A stretch of DNA of 36,310 nucleotides, from NCBI GenBank assembly GCA_021201735.1, contig JAJQEJ010000012.1:1-36310 (forward strand), in the 5' to 3' direction. Positions within the stretch are counted from its first letter, which is position 1. Every line of letters starts with the position of its first letter. The notes below the pieces were generated by a model. It was not told the origin of the DNA and did not search any database. It saw only the letters and a list, made by a program, of their open reading frames with translations. Source of the DNA: Oscillospiraceae bacterium (GTDB lineage: Bacteria > Bacillota > Clostridia > Oscillospirales > Oscillospiraceae). Below, in pieces: positions 17,063 to 30,332 of this stretch. Made by a program: the position numbers and the translations under genes.

Positions 17063-18271
17063 CTACGTTACCCTCTTGCGTTTCGCCGCTCCGTGGAGAA
17101 ACGCAGCCCAGCTAAGCACCAGCGCAAGCAGGACGAGGAGCACACCCCACGCGGGATAGCTGAGCCCGCCGACAAAAAAGTAATTATAGTATGCCCGAAG
17201 CGACGCCACCTGCACCAGTACCGCGGGCAAACCCCCCCGCGCACACATGCATGCAAGGCACAGCGCTAGTACATCCGCAAGGAAAAAGTAGCGGTCATGC
17301 ATATAGGGCAGGAAAAATGGCACTCCGATGGCGAGAATCACCCCGCCCATCAGCAGCATCTCCGCCGTCAGCCGCCGCCTGTGAATCCAAAAGAGGCCCA
17401 AAAGGACGAACACCATGACAAAAGCCGCCACAATTCCAAGCCGCGCAAATTGATCGGTATACGCTGACATATCCGCCGGGGCAAGGGCATGGACACTCGG
17501 CGCGTTTAACACCAGATAGCCGCTGTATTCCGTCGCCTGTCCGAAATAAACCCCTATGATATCCCGCATGGGCTTTCCCAGCAGCAGCGCGGGGACACAG
17601 GTGGCAAGGTAGGCCGGTACCGCCAGAAGCAGGTGCCAGCCTCTAACCCGCTTGGCCACAAGGAATCCAAACCAGAGCGGCACAAGGAAGACCGTCTGGA
17701 GCTTAAAGGCAAAGGCGATGGTGAGCAGCACCACCGAGAGCCCGGGGCGCTTTCCCAGCGCGCAGGCGACGGCGTGCAGGCAAAACGCGGCGTAAATGAC
17801 ATCGCACTGCCCCCAGTAGGCACCATTGAGCACTACGGTGGGGAGCAGGAGCAGCAGGCAAAACACCACCACCGGACGATGGCTGCCCTTTGCGCAGACG
17901 CATCTTGCCACGCGCCAGCCGCCCCATGCAAGCACAAAGTCAAAAACAATAGACAAAAGTTTGATGCAGTACAGGTCGGAAAAATCGAGGTAGGAGATCG
18001 CCGCCAGAAAATAGAGGTACTGCACATTATAATCCCCAACGGAATACTGTAGCGCGGCAAAGCCGCCGTTCGCCCGAAAATACGCCACCCATTCGGATAA
18101 AAACGCGTTATAGTCATTCGATTGATACGAGAGGCACAGCCCCCTGATAAAAATCGCCGCGGCAACGGCAAGCAGGCAGGCGACCAGCGGGCGGCTGCTC
18201 AGCCCGCCGCGGTACAAAAGGAGCAGCGTCAGAAAGCCCACCACGCACATCGCGACCAGCATAACCGCCAT
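17063..18271 (-). CDS. GT-C type membrane glycosyltransferase
   Basis: A 402-residue protein with about 10-12 membrane segments. The first extracytoplasmic loop carries an acidic motif (QSNDYNAFLSEW), and a later one carries NGAYWGQCDVIYAAF, the W-G-Q-x-D pattern seen in mannosyltransferase-like GT-C enzymes. Such proteins use polyprenyl-phosphate sugars to build surface glycans or glycoproteins. The ATG at 18271 has GGAAGGGAG about 9 nt upstream; an upstream TTG at 18340 would put a terminator hairpin inside the coding region. It stands alone, convergent with dus and divergent from rpoB. Substrate and acceptor are unknown. Confidence 0.8.
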   Translation of the reverse strand: MAVMLVAMCVVGFLTLLLLYRGGLSSRPLVACLLAVAAAIFIRGLCLSYQSNDYNAFLSEWVAYFRANGGFAALQYSVGDYNVQYLYFLAAISYLDFSDLYCIKLLSIVFDFVLAWGGWRVARCVCAKGSHRPVVVFCLLLLLPTVVLNGAYWGQCDVIYAAFCLHAVACALGKRPGLSVVLLTIAFAFKLQTVFLVPLWFGFLVAKRVRGWHLLLAVPAYLATCVPALLLGKPMRDIIGVYFGQATEYSGYLVLNAPSVHALAPADMSAYTDQFARLGIVAAFVMVFVLLGLFWIHRRRLTAEMLLMGGVILAIGVPFFLPYMHDRYFFLADVLALCLACMCARGGLPAVLVQVASLRAYYNYFFVGGLSYPAWGVLLVLLALVLSWAAFLHGAAKRKRVT

Positions 18272-18289
18272 TGTATCACAGCTCCCTTC

Positions 18290-18318
18290 CACAAAAAAAA
18301 TCTGGATTTCTCCAGATT
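18290..18318 (-). terminator. Terminator hairpin in the leader of the glycosyltransferase gene
   Basis: On the minus strand AATCTGGA and TCCAGATT form an 8-bp stem with a 4-nt loop, followed by eight T. It ends immediately before the ribosome binding site of the glycosyltransferase gene, where a transcription attenuator would lie. No alternative antiterminator pairing was found by eye. Confidence 0.7.
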
Positions 18319-18333
18319 TCACCGTTAAAGCAT

Positions 18334-18362
18334 TTGACAATAACCTTTATTCATGGTATACT
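18334..18362 (+). promoter_or_regulatory. Consensus sigma-A promoter of rpoBC
   Basis: TTGACA (18334-18339) and TATACT (18357-18362) with 17-bp spacing. Predicted start near 18369, giving a leader of about 170 nt. A palindrome TCGCAA/TTGCGA (18376-18394), followed by five T, lies at the very start of the transcript. Confidence 0.85.
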
Positions 18363-18417
18363 AAAACGCTTGTATTCGCAAAAATAAGTTGCGATTTTTA
18401 CATTAATTCGTTTTCTC

Positions 18418-18446
18418 AGTATAACACGAACCCGGCGACGGCGCAA
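18418..18446 (-). promoter_or_regulatory. Leftward extended -10 promoter facing the rpoB promoter
   Basis: On the minus strand the -10 TATACT (18418-18423) is preceded by TGT, making an extended -10 element; a weak -35 TTGCGC lies 17 bp upstream (18441-18446). Predicted start near 18411. The transcript would cross the rpoB promoter and reach the terminator at 18290. Confidence 0.5.
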
Positions 18447-18537
18447 GTACGCTCGGACTATTTCATCCAACTCATCCGTGTGTGTCGTATCCCTTTCCGA
18501 ACCTGTCACCAATACGAAAATGAGGTGCTATATCCAT

Positions 18538-21500
18538 ATGGTTAAAGACGTCTACTATGGCAACACCCTGCGTAAAAGCTACGCGCAGCTAGATGAAGTG
18601 CTGGAAATGCCTAACCTGCTCGCCGTGCAGAAGGAATCCTACCAGTGGTTTCTCGACAAGGGACTGCGCGAGGTCTTCCGCGATGTCACCTCCATCACCG
18701 ACTACGCGGGCAATCTTGAGCTGTCCTTTATTGACCACACGATGAATGAGCCGCCCAAGTATGACATTGAGGAGTGCAAGGCGCGGGACGCGACCTACGC
18801 CGCCCCCATCAAGGTGCTCGTCCGCCTGCGCAACAAGGAGACCGAGGAGATCAAGGAGCAGGATATCTTTATGGGCGATTTCCCGCTGATGACGGAGGGC
18901 GGCACCTTTGTCATCAACGGCGCGGAGCGCGTCATCGTCTCCCAGATTGTCCGTTCCCCCGGCATCTATTACGGGCGCAACGCTGACAAAACGGGCAACC
19001 TCATCTTCACCACCACGGTCATCCCCTACCGCGGCGCGTGGCTGGAGTATGAGACAGACCTCTCCGATATCTTTTACGTGCGCATCGATAAAAACCGCAA
19101 GCTGCCCATCACGTGCCTCATCCGTGCGGTCGGGCCGCGCACCGACGCGGAAATTCTGGAGCTGTTCGGGGAAGACCCGCACATTGTCTCCACGCTGGAA
19201 AAGGACGCCTGCAAAACATATGAAGAAGCACTGCTGGAAATTTACCGCAAGCTGCGCCCCGGCGAGCCGCCTACGGTCGACTCTGCCGAGACGCTGCTGA
19301 ACACGCTCTTTTTCGACCCCCGCCGGTACGACCTGTCGGCGGTCGGGCGCTATAAATTCAACAAAAAGCTCGCCCTGTGGACGCGCCTGAGCGGGCAGAC
19401 CCTCGCCGCGCCGGTCGCCGACCCCCGCACCGGAGAGGTGCTCGCGGAGGCGGGCGAGGTGCTCACGCGGGAGCGCGCGCAAGAGCTCGACGCCTGCGGC
19501 GTCAACGAGGCGCTCCTCACGGTGGATGACCGCACGGTCAAGGTCTTCTCCAACCACATGGTGGATATGTCCCGGTTTGTAGACTTTGACCCGGAGGAAT
19601 GCGGCATCACAGAAAAGGTGCGCTATACCGTCCTGATGGAGCTGCTCGACCAGTACAGCGGTGACGCCCTCAAGAACGCCGTGCGAGAGCGCGAGGACGA
19701 CCTCGTACCCAAGCATATCATTGTAGACGATATCATGGCCTCCATCAACTATTTTAACGGTCTTTCCTTCCACATCGGCACACCGGACGATATCGACCAC
19801 CTCGGCAACCGCCGCCTGCGCTGCGTGGGTGAGCTGCTGCAAAACCAGTTTCGCATCGGCTTTAGCCGGATGGAGCGTGTCATCCGTGAGCGCATGACCA
19901 TTCAGGACCTCGATGTGGTGACGCCGCAGTCCCTCATCAACATCCGCCCGGTCACCGCCGCAATCAAAGAATTTTTCGGCTCTTCACCGCTCAGCCAGTT
20001 CATGGATCAGACCAACCCCCTTGCAGAGCTGACTCACAAGCGCCGTATGTCGGCACTCGGCCCGGGCGGCCTGTCCCGTGACCGCGCCTCCTTCGACGTG
20101 CGCGATGTGCACTACAGCCACTACGGCCGCCTGTGCCCCATTGAGACGCCGGAAGGCCCGAACATCGGCCTGATCTCCTACCTCGCCTCCTACGCGCGCA
20201 TCAACCGCTACGGCTTTATTGAAACGCCGTATCGCAAGGTGGACCGGGAAACCGGCTGCGTGACCGAGACGGTGGACTATATGACCGCCGATGTGGAAGA
20301 CGAGTATACCATCGCGCAGGCGACCGAACCGGTGGATGAAAACAACCACCTCATCCACGACCGTATCACCTGCCGCCACCGCGAGGCGATCATTGACGTG
20401 GACCGCGATCAGGTGGATTATATCGACATCTCTCCCAAGATGATGGTCTCCATCGCGACCGCGATGATTCCGTTTTTGGAAAACGATGATGCAAACCGCG
20501 CCCTGATGGGCGCGAACATGCAGCGACAGGCGGTGCCGCTGCTGACAACGGAGGCACCCATCGTCGCCACAGGACAGGAGCACAAAAACTGTATCGACTC
20601 CGAAGTCGCCATTCTGGCGCTCGACGACGGCGAGGTGCTCCACGTCTCCGCCGACGGGATTTCGGTGCGCTATCAGGGCGGCGAGGTGAAATACCACAAG
20701 CTCATTAAATTCCTCCGCTCCAACCACGGCACCTGTATCAACCAGCGCCCCATCGTGGAAGTTGGACAGAAGGTGAAAAAGGGCGAGGTAATTGCCGACG
20801 GCCCCTCCACCGACAACGGTGAGATTGCACTGGGCAAGAACATCCTGATGGGCTTTATGACCTGGGAGGGCTACAACTACGAGGACGCCATCCTGCTCAA
20901 CGAGCGTATGGTTAAGGAGGACGTGTTTACCTCCATCCACATTGAGGAATACGAGACCGAGGCGCGGGACACCAAGCTCGGCCCTGAAGAGATCACCCGC
21001 GACATCCCGAACGTCGGCGAGGACGCGCTGAAGGATCTCGACGAGCGCGGCATTATCCGTGTGGGCGCCGAGGTGCGCTCCGGGGATATTCTGGTCGGCA
21101 AGGTCACACCCAAAGGCGAGACCGACCTGACCGCGGAGGAGCGCCTGCTGCGCGCCATCTTTGGCGAAAAGGCGCGCGAGGTGCGCGACACTTCCCTTAA
21201 AGTACCCCACGGAGAGAGTGGAATCATCGTCGACGTGAAGGTCTTTACCCGTGAAAACGGTGACGAGCTCTCCCCCGGCGTCAACATGGTCGTACGCGTC
21301 TATATCGCGCAAAAGCGTAAAATCTCCGTCGGCGACAAGATGGCGGGCCGCCACGGGAACAAGGGCGTTGTCTCCCGCATTCTGCCGCAGGAGGATATGC
21401 CCTTCCTGCCCGACGGCACCCCGCTGGATATCGTACTCAACCCGCTCGGCGTGCCGTCACGTATGAACATCGGGCAGGTGCTGGAGGTTCACCTCGGCTA

Positions 21501-22242
21501 CGCCGCCAAGGCGCTCGGCTGGCAGGTCGCCTCCCCCATCTTTAACGGCGCAAACGAGCAGGACATTCAGGACACGCTGGAGCTTGCGGGGCTATCCCCC
21601 GACGGGAAGAGCGACCTATACGACGGGCGCACCGGTGAAAAATTCGACAACCCCGTTACTGTCGGCTATGTCTACTTCCTCAAGCTCCACCATCTGGTGG
21701 ACGATAAGATCCATGCACGCTCCACCGGCCCGTACTCTCTGGTCACCCAGCAGCCGCTCGGCGGCAAGGCACAGTTCGGCGGCCAGCGTTTTGGCGAAAT
21801 GGAAGTCTGGGCGCTGGAGGCTTACGGCGCGGCCTACACCCTGCAGGAGATTCTGACCGTCAAATCGGACGACTGCACCGGACGGGTGCGCACTTATGAG
21901 GCCATTGTCAAGGGGCACAATGTACCCAAGCCGGGCGTCCCGGAATCCTTCAAGGTGCTTGTGAAGGAGCTGCAGTCCCTGTGCCTCGACATCCGCGTAC
22001 TCGACGACAAGGGTGACGAGATTGAGCTCAAGGATGACGAGGACGGCGACCAGCCCCATAAATTCAACGACATCGACGACTTCGGCTACGCTGAGGGCGA
22101 CGAAGCGGAATTCTCCGCCGCCGGCTATTCGGTCAACGACGGCGAGGACAGCGACCTGTTCTCCGAGGACGACGACGAGCTCGACGAGGATGACGACGAG
22201 CTGTTCGACGGTGATACGGACCTGGATAACGATTCGGAATAA
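18538..22242 (+). CDS. rpoB: DNA-directed RNA polymerase subunit beta
   Basis: A 1234-residue beta subunit. The rifampicin-binding region reads [17 protein letters not shown] then [13 protein letters not shown], with Asp490, His500 and Ser505 at the positions of E. coli Asp516, His526 and Ser531, so no classical resistance change is present. The C-terminal [13 protein letters not shown] and [20 protein letters not shown] blocks are intact. An extra strongly acidic tail (about the last 60 residues, rich in Asp/Glu) follows. The ATG at 18538 has GAGGTG 10 nt upstream and matches the family start; an in-frame start at 18478 does not. rpoC follows after 20 nt. Usual neighbours rplJ/rplL are absent. 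Confidence 0.98.
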   Translation: MVKDVYYGNTLRKSYAQLDEVLEMPNLLAVQKESYQWFLDKGLREVFRDVTSITDYAGNLELSFIDHTMNEPPKYDIEECKARDATYAAPIKVLVRLRNKETEEIKEQDIFMGDFPLMTEGGTFVINGAERVIVSQIVRSPGIYYGRNADKTGNLIFTTTVIPYRGAWLEYETDLSDIFYVRIDKNRKLPITCLIRAVGPRTDAEILELFGEDPHIVSTLEKDACKTYEEALLEIYRKLRPGEPPTVDSAETLLNTLFFDPRRYDLSAVGRYKFNKKLALWTRLSGQTLAAPVADPRTGEVLAEAGEVLTRERAQELDACGVNEALLTVDDRTVKVFSNHMVDMSRFVDFDPEECGITEKVRYTVLMELLDQYSGDALKNAVREREDDLVPKHIIVDDIMASINYFNGLSFHIGTPDDIDHLGNRRLRCVGELLQNQFRIGFSRMERVIRERMTIQDLDVVTPQSLINIRPVTAAIKEFFGSSPLSQFMDQTNPLAELTHKRRMSALGPGGLSRDRASFDVRDVHYSHYGRLCPIETPEGPNIGLISYLASYARINRYGFIETPYRKVDRETGCVTETVDYMTADVEDEYTIAQATEPVDENNHLIHDRITCRHREAIIDVDRDQVDYIDISPKMMVSIATAMIPFLENDDANRALMGANMQRQAVPLLTTEAPIVATGQEHKNCIDSEVAILALDDGEVLHVSADGISVRYQGGEVKYHKLIKFLRSNHGTCINQRPIVEVGQKVKKGEVIADGPSTDNGEIALGKNILMGFMTWEGYNYEDAILLNERMVKEDVFTSIHIEEYETEARDTKLGPEEITRDIPNVGEDALKDLDERGIIRVGAEVRSGDILVGKVTPKGETDLTAEERLLRAIFGEKAREVRDTSLKVPHGESGIIVDVKVFTRENGDELSPGVNMVVRVYIAQKRKISVGDKMAGRHGNKGVVSRILPQEDMPFLPDGTPLDIVLNPLGVPSRMNIGQVLEVHLGYAAKALGWQVASPIFNGANEQDIQDTLELAGLSPDGKSDLYDGRTGEKFDNPVTVGYVYFLKLHHLVDDKIHARSTGPYSLVTQQPLGGKAQFGGQRFGEMEVWALEAYGAAYTLQEILTVKSDDCTGRVRTYEAIVKGHNVPKPGVPESFKVLVKELQSLCLDIRVLDDKGDEIELKDDEDGDQPHKFNDIDDFGYAEGDEAEFSAAGYSVNDGEDSDLFSEDDDELDEDDDELFDGDTDLDNDSE

Positions 22243-22262
22243 TAGAGGGAGGAACTATTTCT

Positions 22263-26093
<3,831 letters not shown>

Positions 26094-26117
26094 ATGCACT
26101 TGATTGAATCAACCTGA

Positions 26118-26144
26118 CACTCCGCCCCTGATAGGGGCGAAGTG
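26118..26144 (+). promoter_or_regulatory. Hairpin between rpoC and alaS
   Basis: CACT-C-CGCCCCT pairs with AGGGGCG-A-AGTG (one mismatch, 3-nt loop GAT). There is no T-run, so it is not a standard terminator. It may be an mRNA processing or stability element; it is too short for a T-box. Confidence 0.35.
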
Positions 26145-26163
26145 TATTCTTGGAGGAATTCCG

Positions 26164-28815
26164 ATGAGTAAAAAATTTGGCCTGAACGAGCTGCGCGAAC
26201 TGTTCCTCTCCTTTTTTGAGAGCAAGGGGCATCTGCGCCTGCCCAGCTTCTCGCTGATTCCGCAGGGCGACAAGTCCCTGCTGCTGGTCAACTCCGGCAT
26301 GGCACCGATGAAGCCGTGGTTTACCGGCGCGCAGGAGCCGCCCCGCCGCAGAGTCTGTACCTGCCAAAAATGTATCCGCACCGGCGACATTGAGAATATC
26401 GGCCACACAGCGCGCCACGGTACCTTTTTTGAAATGCTCGGCAACTTTTCCTTTGGCGACTATTTCAAAAAGGAGGCAATCGCCTGGAGCTGGGAATTCC
26501 TCACCTCACCCGATTGGGTCGGCCTTGACCCTGACCGCCTCTATCCCTCCATCTATCTCGATGACGAGGAGGCCTTTGCCATCTGGCATGAAGAGATCGG
26601 CATCCCGGCTGAGCGCATTTTCCGCTTCGGCAAGGCGGATAATTTCTGGGAACACGGCGCGGGCCCGTGCGGCCCCTGTTCGGAAATCTACTATGACCGC
26701 GGCGAAAAGTGGGGCTGCGGCAAGCCGGAGTGCACCGTCGGCTGCGACTGTGACCGGTATATTGAGGTCTGGAACAACGTCTTCTCCCAGTTTAACAACG
26801 ACGGTGCCGGAAACTATACGGAGCTTGCCCAGAAGAACATTGACACCGGCATGGGCCTTGAGCGGCTCGCCTGTGTCTGTCAGGATGTCGCGTCCCTCTT
26901 TGACGTCGATACCATCATGAATATTACAAACCACGTCTCACGTCTGACCGGCGCGCACTATGGCCAGACCAAGAAGACCGACATCTCGCTACGCGTCATA
27001 ACAGACCACATCCGCTCGGCGACCTTTATGATATCCGACGGCGTGCTCCCCTCCAACGAGGGGCGGGGGTATGTCCTGCGCCGCCTGCTCCGCCGCGCCG
27101 CCCGGCACGGAAAGCTGCTCGGCGTCGACGAGCCGTTTCTCTGTCAGCTCTGCGATACCGTCGTGCAAGAGAGCGCGGGACACTATCCGGAGCTTAGGGA
27201 AAAGCAGGACTACATCACCCGTGTCATCACGGTGGAGGAGGAGAATTTCGCCCGCACCATTGACGGCGGCATGCGCATTCTGTCCGAGCGCGTGGCACAG
27301 CACAAGGCTGCCGCCACTGAACTCTTTTCCGGTGCCGATGCCTTCCAGCTCTACGATACTTACGGCTTCCCCATCGACCTCACCATTGAGATACTGGAGG
27401 AAACCGGCATGACAGTGAACCGCGCCGCGTTTGACACGCTGATGGAGGAACAAAAAAACCGCGCCAGAAAGGCGCGGGAGGCACTCGGCGATCTCGCGTG
27501 GGCAGGCATTGATCTGGGACTTGACAGCACACCCACCCGCTTCACCGGCTACGAGAGCCTCTCCGGCGAGGGCGTCGTGCTCGCCCTTGCAGCAGACGGC
27601 GAAGCGTGCTCCGCCCTCGCGGCGGGGATGGAGGGAATTGTCGTGCTCGACCAGACCCCATTTTACGCCGAAATGGGCGGTCAGGTCGCCGACCACGGCT
27701 TACTCCGCGGCAAAACCGCCCGATTCGCCGTCTCCGATGTACAAAAGACCGCCGACGGCAAATTCCTTCACCACGGCACGCTGCTGGAAGGGACTCTCTC
27801 CGTCGGTGGGCACGTCCACACGCAGGTGGAAACTGCACGCCGCCGCGCCATTGCCCGCGCCCACTCCGCCACCCATCTGCTGCAAGCGGCGCTGCGCAAG
27901 ACACTCGGCGAGCACGTCCACCAGGCGGGCTCCCTGGTCGCCCCAGATCATCTGCGCTTTGACTTTACCCACTTTTCCGCCCTCACGCCAGATGAGCTGG
28001 ATTCCATTTTTGCCGAGGTCAACCGCGCGGTGCTGGCAGGGGACCCCATCCATACCGATGAGATGAGCCTGGATGACGCCCGCAGCAGTGGGGCAACCGC
28101 GCTCTTTGATGAAAAATACGGCGATGTCGTGCGGGTGGTCACCATGGGAGATCAATACTCTGTCGAGCTCTGCGGCGGCACCCATCTTGATAACACCGCA
28201 AAAGTGGGCGTCTTCCTCATCACCGGCGAATACTCCATCGCATCCGGTGTGCGCCGCATTGAGGCGAGCACGGGTGCCGCCGGTTTGGAAACCATGCAGG
28301 TCAACCGCCGCATGATTGCAGAGGTGTCCGAGCTACTCAAAACCAAGCCGCTGGAACTGCGTGCCAAGCTCACACAGACCCTCGGCGAAATGCGCGCCCT
28401 GCGCCATACCGTGGAAAAATATCAGGCGAAGGACGCCCTCGGCGCAGCGGAGCGGTTCCTCTTCGGCGCGAAAGACATTGAAGGGCTGAAGGTGCTCACT
28501 GCCACGCTGCCCCAGGCGGACGCCGACGCACTGCGTAAAATGGGCGACTTTTTGCGGGATAAGGATGCCACCGTGGTCGCCGTCCTCTCCGCCGTGCATG
28601 AGGACAAAATTACGCTGCTCGCCGTCTGCGGCAAGGAGGCAATTGCCAGGGGCGTCAAGGCGGGCGCGCTCGTGAAGCACGTGAGTGCCATTTGCGGCGG
28701 TTCCGGTGGCGGTAAACCCGATTCCGCCATGGGCGGCGGCAAGGATATTTTAAAGCTGGATAACGCCCTTGCCACCGTAGACGAATTCGTGCATGAAGCG
28801 TTAAACGCGACGTAA
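26164..28815 (+). CDS. alaS: Alanyl-tRNA synthetase
   Basis: An 883-residue full-length class II synthetase. The N-terminal ELRELFLSFFESKGH start, the GMAPMKPWFTG and RTGDIENIG blocks form the aminoacylation domain. The editing domain binds zinc through His567 and His571 (HSATH) and Cys670 and His674 (CGGTH). The C-terminal DHHA1 glycine-rich segment (ICGGSGGGKPDSAMGGG) is present. The ATG at 26164 has GGAGGA 6 nt upstream. It lies downstream of rpoC and may be cotranscribed. In many Firmicutes alaS adjoins ireB; here they are separated. Confidence 0.97.
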   Translation: MSKKFGLNELRELFLSFFESKGHLRLPSFSLIPQGDKSLLLVNSGMAPMKPWFTGAQEPPRRRVCTCQKCIRTGDIENIGHTARHGTFFEMLGNFSFGDYFKKEAIAWSWEFLTSPDWVGLDPDRLYPSIYLDDEEAFAIWHEEIGIPAERIFRFGKADNFWEHGAGPCGPCSEIYYDRGEKWGCGKPECTVGCDCDRYIEVWNNVFSQFNNDGAGNYTELAQKNIDTGMGLERLACVCQDVASLFDVDTIMNITNHVSRLTGAHYGQTKKTDISLRVITDHIRSATFMISDGVLPSNEGRGYVLRRLLRRAARHGKLLGVDEPFLCQLCDTVVQESAGHYPELREKQDYITRVITVEEENFARTIDGGMRILSERVAQHKAAATELFSGADAFQLYDTYGFPIDLTIEILEETGMTVNRAAFDTLMEEQKNRARKAREALGDLAWAGIDLGLDSTPTRFTGYESLSGEGVVLALAADGEACSALAAGMEGIVVLDQTPFYAEMGGQVADHGLLRGKTARFAVSDVQKTADGKFLHHGTLLEGTLSVGGHVHTQVETARRRAIARAHSATHLLQAALRKTLGEHVHQAGSLVAPDHLRFDFTHFSALTPDELDSIFAEVNRAVLAGDPIHTDEMSLDDARSSGATALFDEKYGDVVRVVTMGDQYSVELCGGTHLDNTAKVGVFLITGEYSIASGVRRIEASTGAAGLETMQVNRRMIAEVSELLKTKPLELRAKLTQTLGEMRALRHTVEKYQAKDALGAAERFLFGAKDIEGLKVLTATLPQADADALRKMGDFLRDKDATVVAVLSAVHEDKITLLAVCGKEAIARGVKAGALVKHVSAICGGSGGGKPDSAMGGGKDILKLDNALATVDEFVHEALNAT

Positions 28816-28835
28816 TATCATATCTGACGAGCCGA

Positions 28836-28958
28836 CTCATACTAGTACCGTATAAAAATCATAGTATGATTTTTATAGCGCGTAGCGCGTACGGAACTTA
28901 TGAGACGTGCCGCGTAGCGGCGTGGCGCTTGCGACACATCTCCGATTTTAATCGGGGA
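28836..28958. repeat. Nested palindrome element downstream of alaS
   Basis: About 120 bp of stacked inverted repeats. Outer arms CTCATA (28836) and TATGAG (28899), then CCGTA (28848) and TACGG (28890), enclose two hairpins: a 13-bp A/T stem centred on 28864 and GCGC-GTA-GCGC (28778 to 28888 side, at 28878-28888). A further CCGC-GTA-GCGG hairpin (28910-28920) and a 10-bp stem (28938-28959) follow. Two of the hairpins share the core CGCGTAGCG. It may act as a bidirectional terminator or be a small intergenic repeat family. Confidence 0.6.
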
Positions 28959-28968
28959 TCAGTATCAA

Positions 28969-30096
28969 TTATTGACCCTGCTGCGGCTGCACCGCTGTTT
29001 CCGGTGCAGCCGCCTTTTTCTGCCTTTCATGGCGCACCTCCGACAGAATCCACAGTACAACCGGAAGCACCACCAAAAACGGCGTTGCAAGATAAAAGTA
29101 AACGGTGACAAATTTCAAAAACTGTACAACATTGGTGAAGACAAAGACACAGAGCGCAAGCGCAAAAAACGCAACAGGGAGATTGAGATACTTCCGCTCC
29201 GCCGCCTTCGTGTGCAGCAATTTCTCCAGCCCCAGCGTGGAAAATCGCAGGTAGACCGCCACCTTGGTGATGCCGAGAAAGATGAAAATAAAAGAAACCA
29301 CGATCTCAATATGCTCCAGAAATTCTCCCACCTTGATGATGCGCGCAATCACATACGGCGGGTATGCCGTCGATTGCAGTACGATACCGCCAAGAATTAA
29401 GACGTTACGCAAAAACGTCACGATCATAACGACAAACCCAATGCCGTATCCAATGCCGTATGCCTTATACGGGCTGTCGCCGCGCTTGAGGTCTCCACAA
29501 AAGGCAAGCACGAAAAAGCTCTCGCCATAACAGATCATCCCGCCATAAAGGCCTTCCTCCAGCAGCGTCTTTTTGCTCGTGCTCACCAAGGGGAGCAGAT
29601 TTTGTACATCCATCAGGTTAATGGAAAGCAGCACAGTCACGACGAACACGACGCATATGGCGATGGTCACCCCCAGCGCCCACTTGCCTATGTTCTCCAT
29701 TCCGCTGTTTGCAAGGTAGATGCCCACCAGCGCCATGCAGATCGCAACAAAATAAAACGGCGTCTCATGAAACGCAGTCTCCTGCAGAAATTCCGCAAAA
29801 ATACAAAAATTTATACTGCATATACCGATCCCAAAAAGCACCAGCAGCACGGTAAGAATTCTGCCGATCCATTTGCCGCAGAGTATCTCCAAAATCTCAA
29901 ACAGCCCCCGTCCGGGATGCAGCGCTGCAATGCGGCAGGTAATGATCATAAGCGGGAAAAAGGCAATAAGGGTGACAAGCATGGTAATCCACATATCGTG
30001 TCCAGACCGGTTGAAGCCGCTGATGAGCAGACTGTTCATCGCCAGCAGCGCAATCAGACACCCCAAATTTCTCGCTGATATTGTTCTGCTCGGCAT
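28969..30096 (-). CDS. Spore germination protein, GerAB/GerB family permease subunit
   Basis: A 375-residue integral membrane protein with about ten hydrophobic segments, matching the GerAB (endospore germination permease, APC-like) family. Features include the early SARNLGCLIALLAMNSLL helix and the GGMICYGESFFVLAFCGDL region. It is the subunit thought to bind the germinant. The C-terminus is a low-complexity tail (KKAAAPETAVQPQQGQ) whose DNA also forms the alaS terminator hairpin. GGGAGG lies about 9 nt before the ATG. It is the last gene of the operon instead of the usual middle position. Confidence 0.92.
   Translation of the reverse strand: MPSRTISARNLGCLIALLAMNSLLISGFNRSGHDMWITMLVTLIAFFPLMIITCRIAALHPGRGLFEILEILCGKWIGRILTVLLVLFGIGICSINFCIFAEFLQETAFHETPFYFVAICMALVGIYLANSGMENIGKWALGVTIAICVVFVVTVLLSINLMDVQNLLPLVSTSKKTLLEEGLYGGMICYGESFFVLAFCGDLKRGDSPYKAYGIGYGIGFVVMIVTFLRNVLILGGIVLQSTAYPPYVIARIIKVGEFLEHIEIVVSFIFIFLGITKVAVYLRFSTLGLEKLLHTKAAERKYLNLPVAFFALALCVFVFTNVVQFLKFVTVYFYLATPFLVVLPVVLWILSEVRHERQKKAAAPETAVQPQQGQ
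28984..29019 (+). terminator. Plus-strand terminator (alaS) lying inside the gerB-like coding end
   Basis: An 11-bp perfect stem (CGGCTGCACCG / CGGTGCAGCCG) with a 7-nt loop, then CC and five T. It is oriented to end rpoBC-alaS transcription, but lies wholly within the last codons of the convergent gene. Confidence 0.75.
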
Positions 30097-30101
30097 AGCG
30101 C

Positions 30102-30326
30102 TTACCCTCCCGTTTGAATGATATGATGCTTCTCTGCAATCCTGTTAAACGTTTCCACGATATTGGGCATCTGCACGTCGAAGCTGGCTATAAGCAGCAG
30201 CACACAGCTTACGGCAAATCCAACTACCCCAAGCACAAAAATCACTCTGTTCCCGTGGCGCGCAGCAGGTATGAAATAAACCGGAATACAGACGATATAA
30301 AAAATTACAACAAACGCCGTTCCCAT
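30102..30326 (-). CDS. Small two-helix membrane protein of the ger operon (D-subunit-like)
   Basis: A 74-residue protein with two hydrophobic helices (about 4-20 and 28-46) joined by a short basic loop (PAARHGNR), and a soluble tail. It lies 6 nt after the GerAC gene and 5 nt before the GerAB gene, so it is part of the operon. Bacillus germinant-receptor operons can include 60-80-residue two-helix 'D subunits' that modulate receptor output. This protein fits that description by size, topology and position; I did not recognise a family by sequence. GGAAATAGGG precedes the ATG. Confidence 0.7.
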   Translation of the reverse strand: MGTAFVVIFYIVCIPVYFIPAARHGNRVIFVLGVVGFAVSCVLLLIASFDVQMPNIVETFNRIAEKHHIIQTGG

Positions 30327-30332
30327 ATAACC

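Noticed and set aside
18272-18340. N-terminal extension of the glycosyltransferase from a TTG at 18340
   Set aside because: It would place an intrinsic terminator inside the coding region and has no ribosome binding site; the ATG at 18271 has a good one.
26094-26163. Possible T-box before alaS
   Set aside because: The 70-nt gap holds only one short hairpin without a T-run and no T-box core, far below T-box size.
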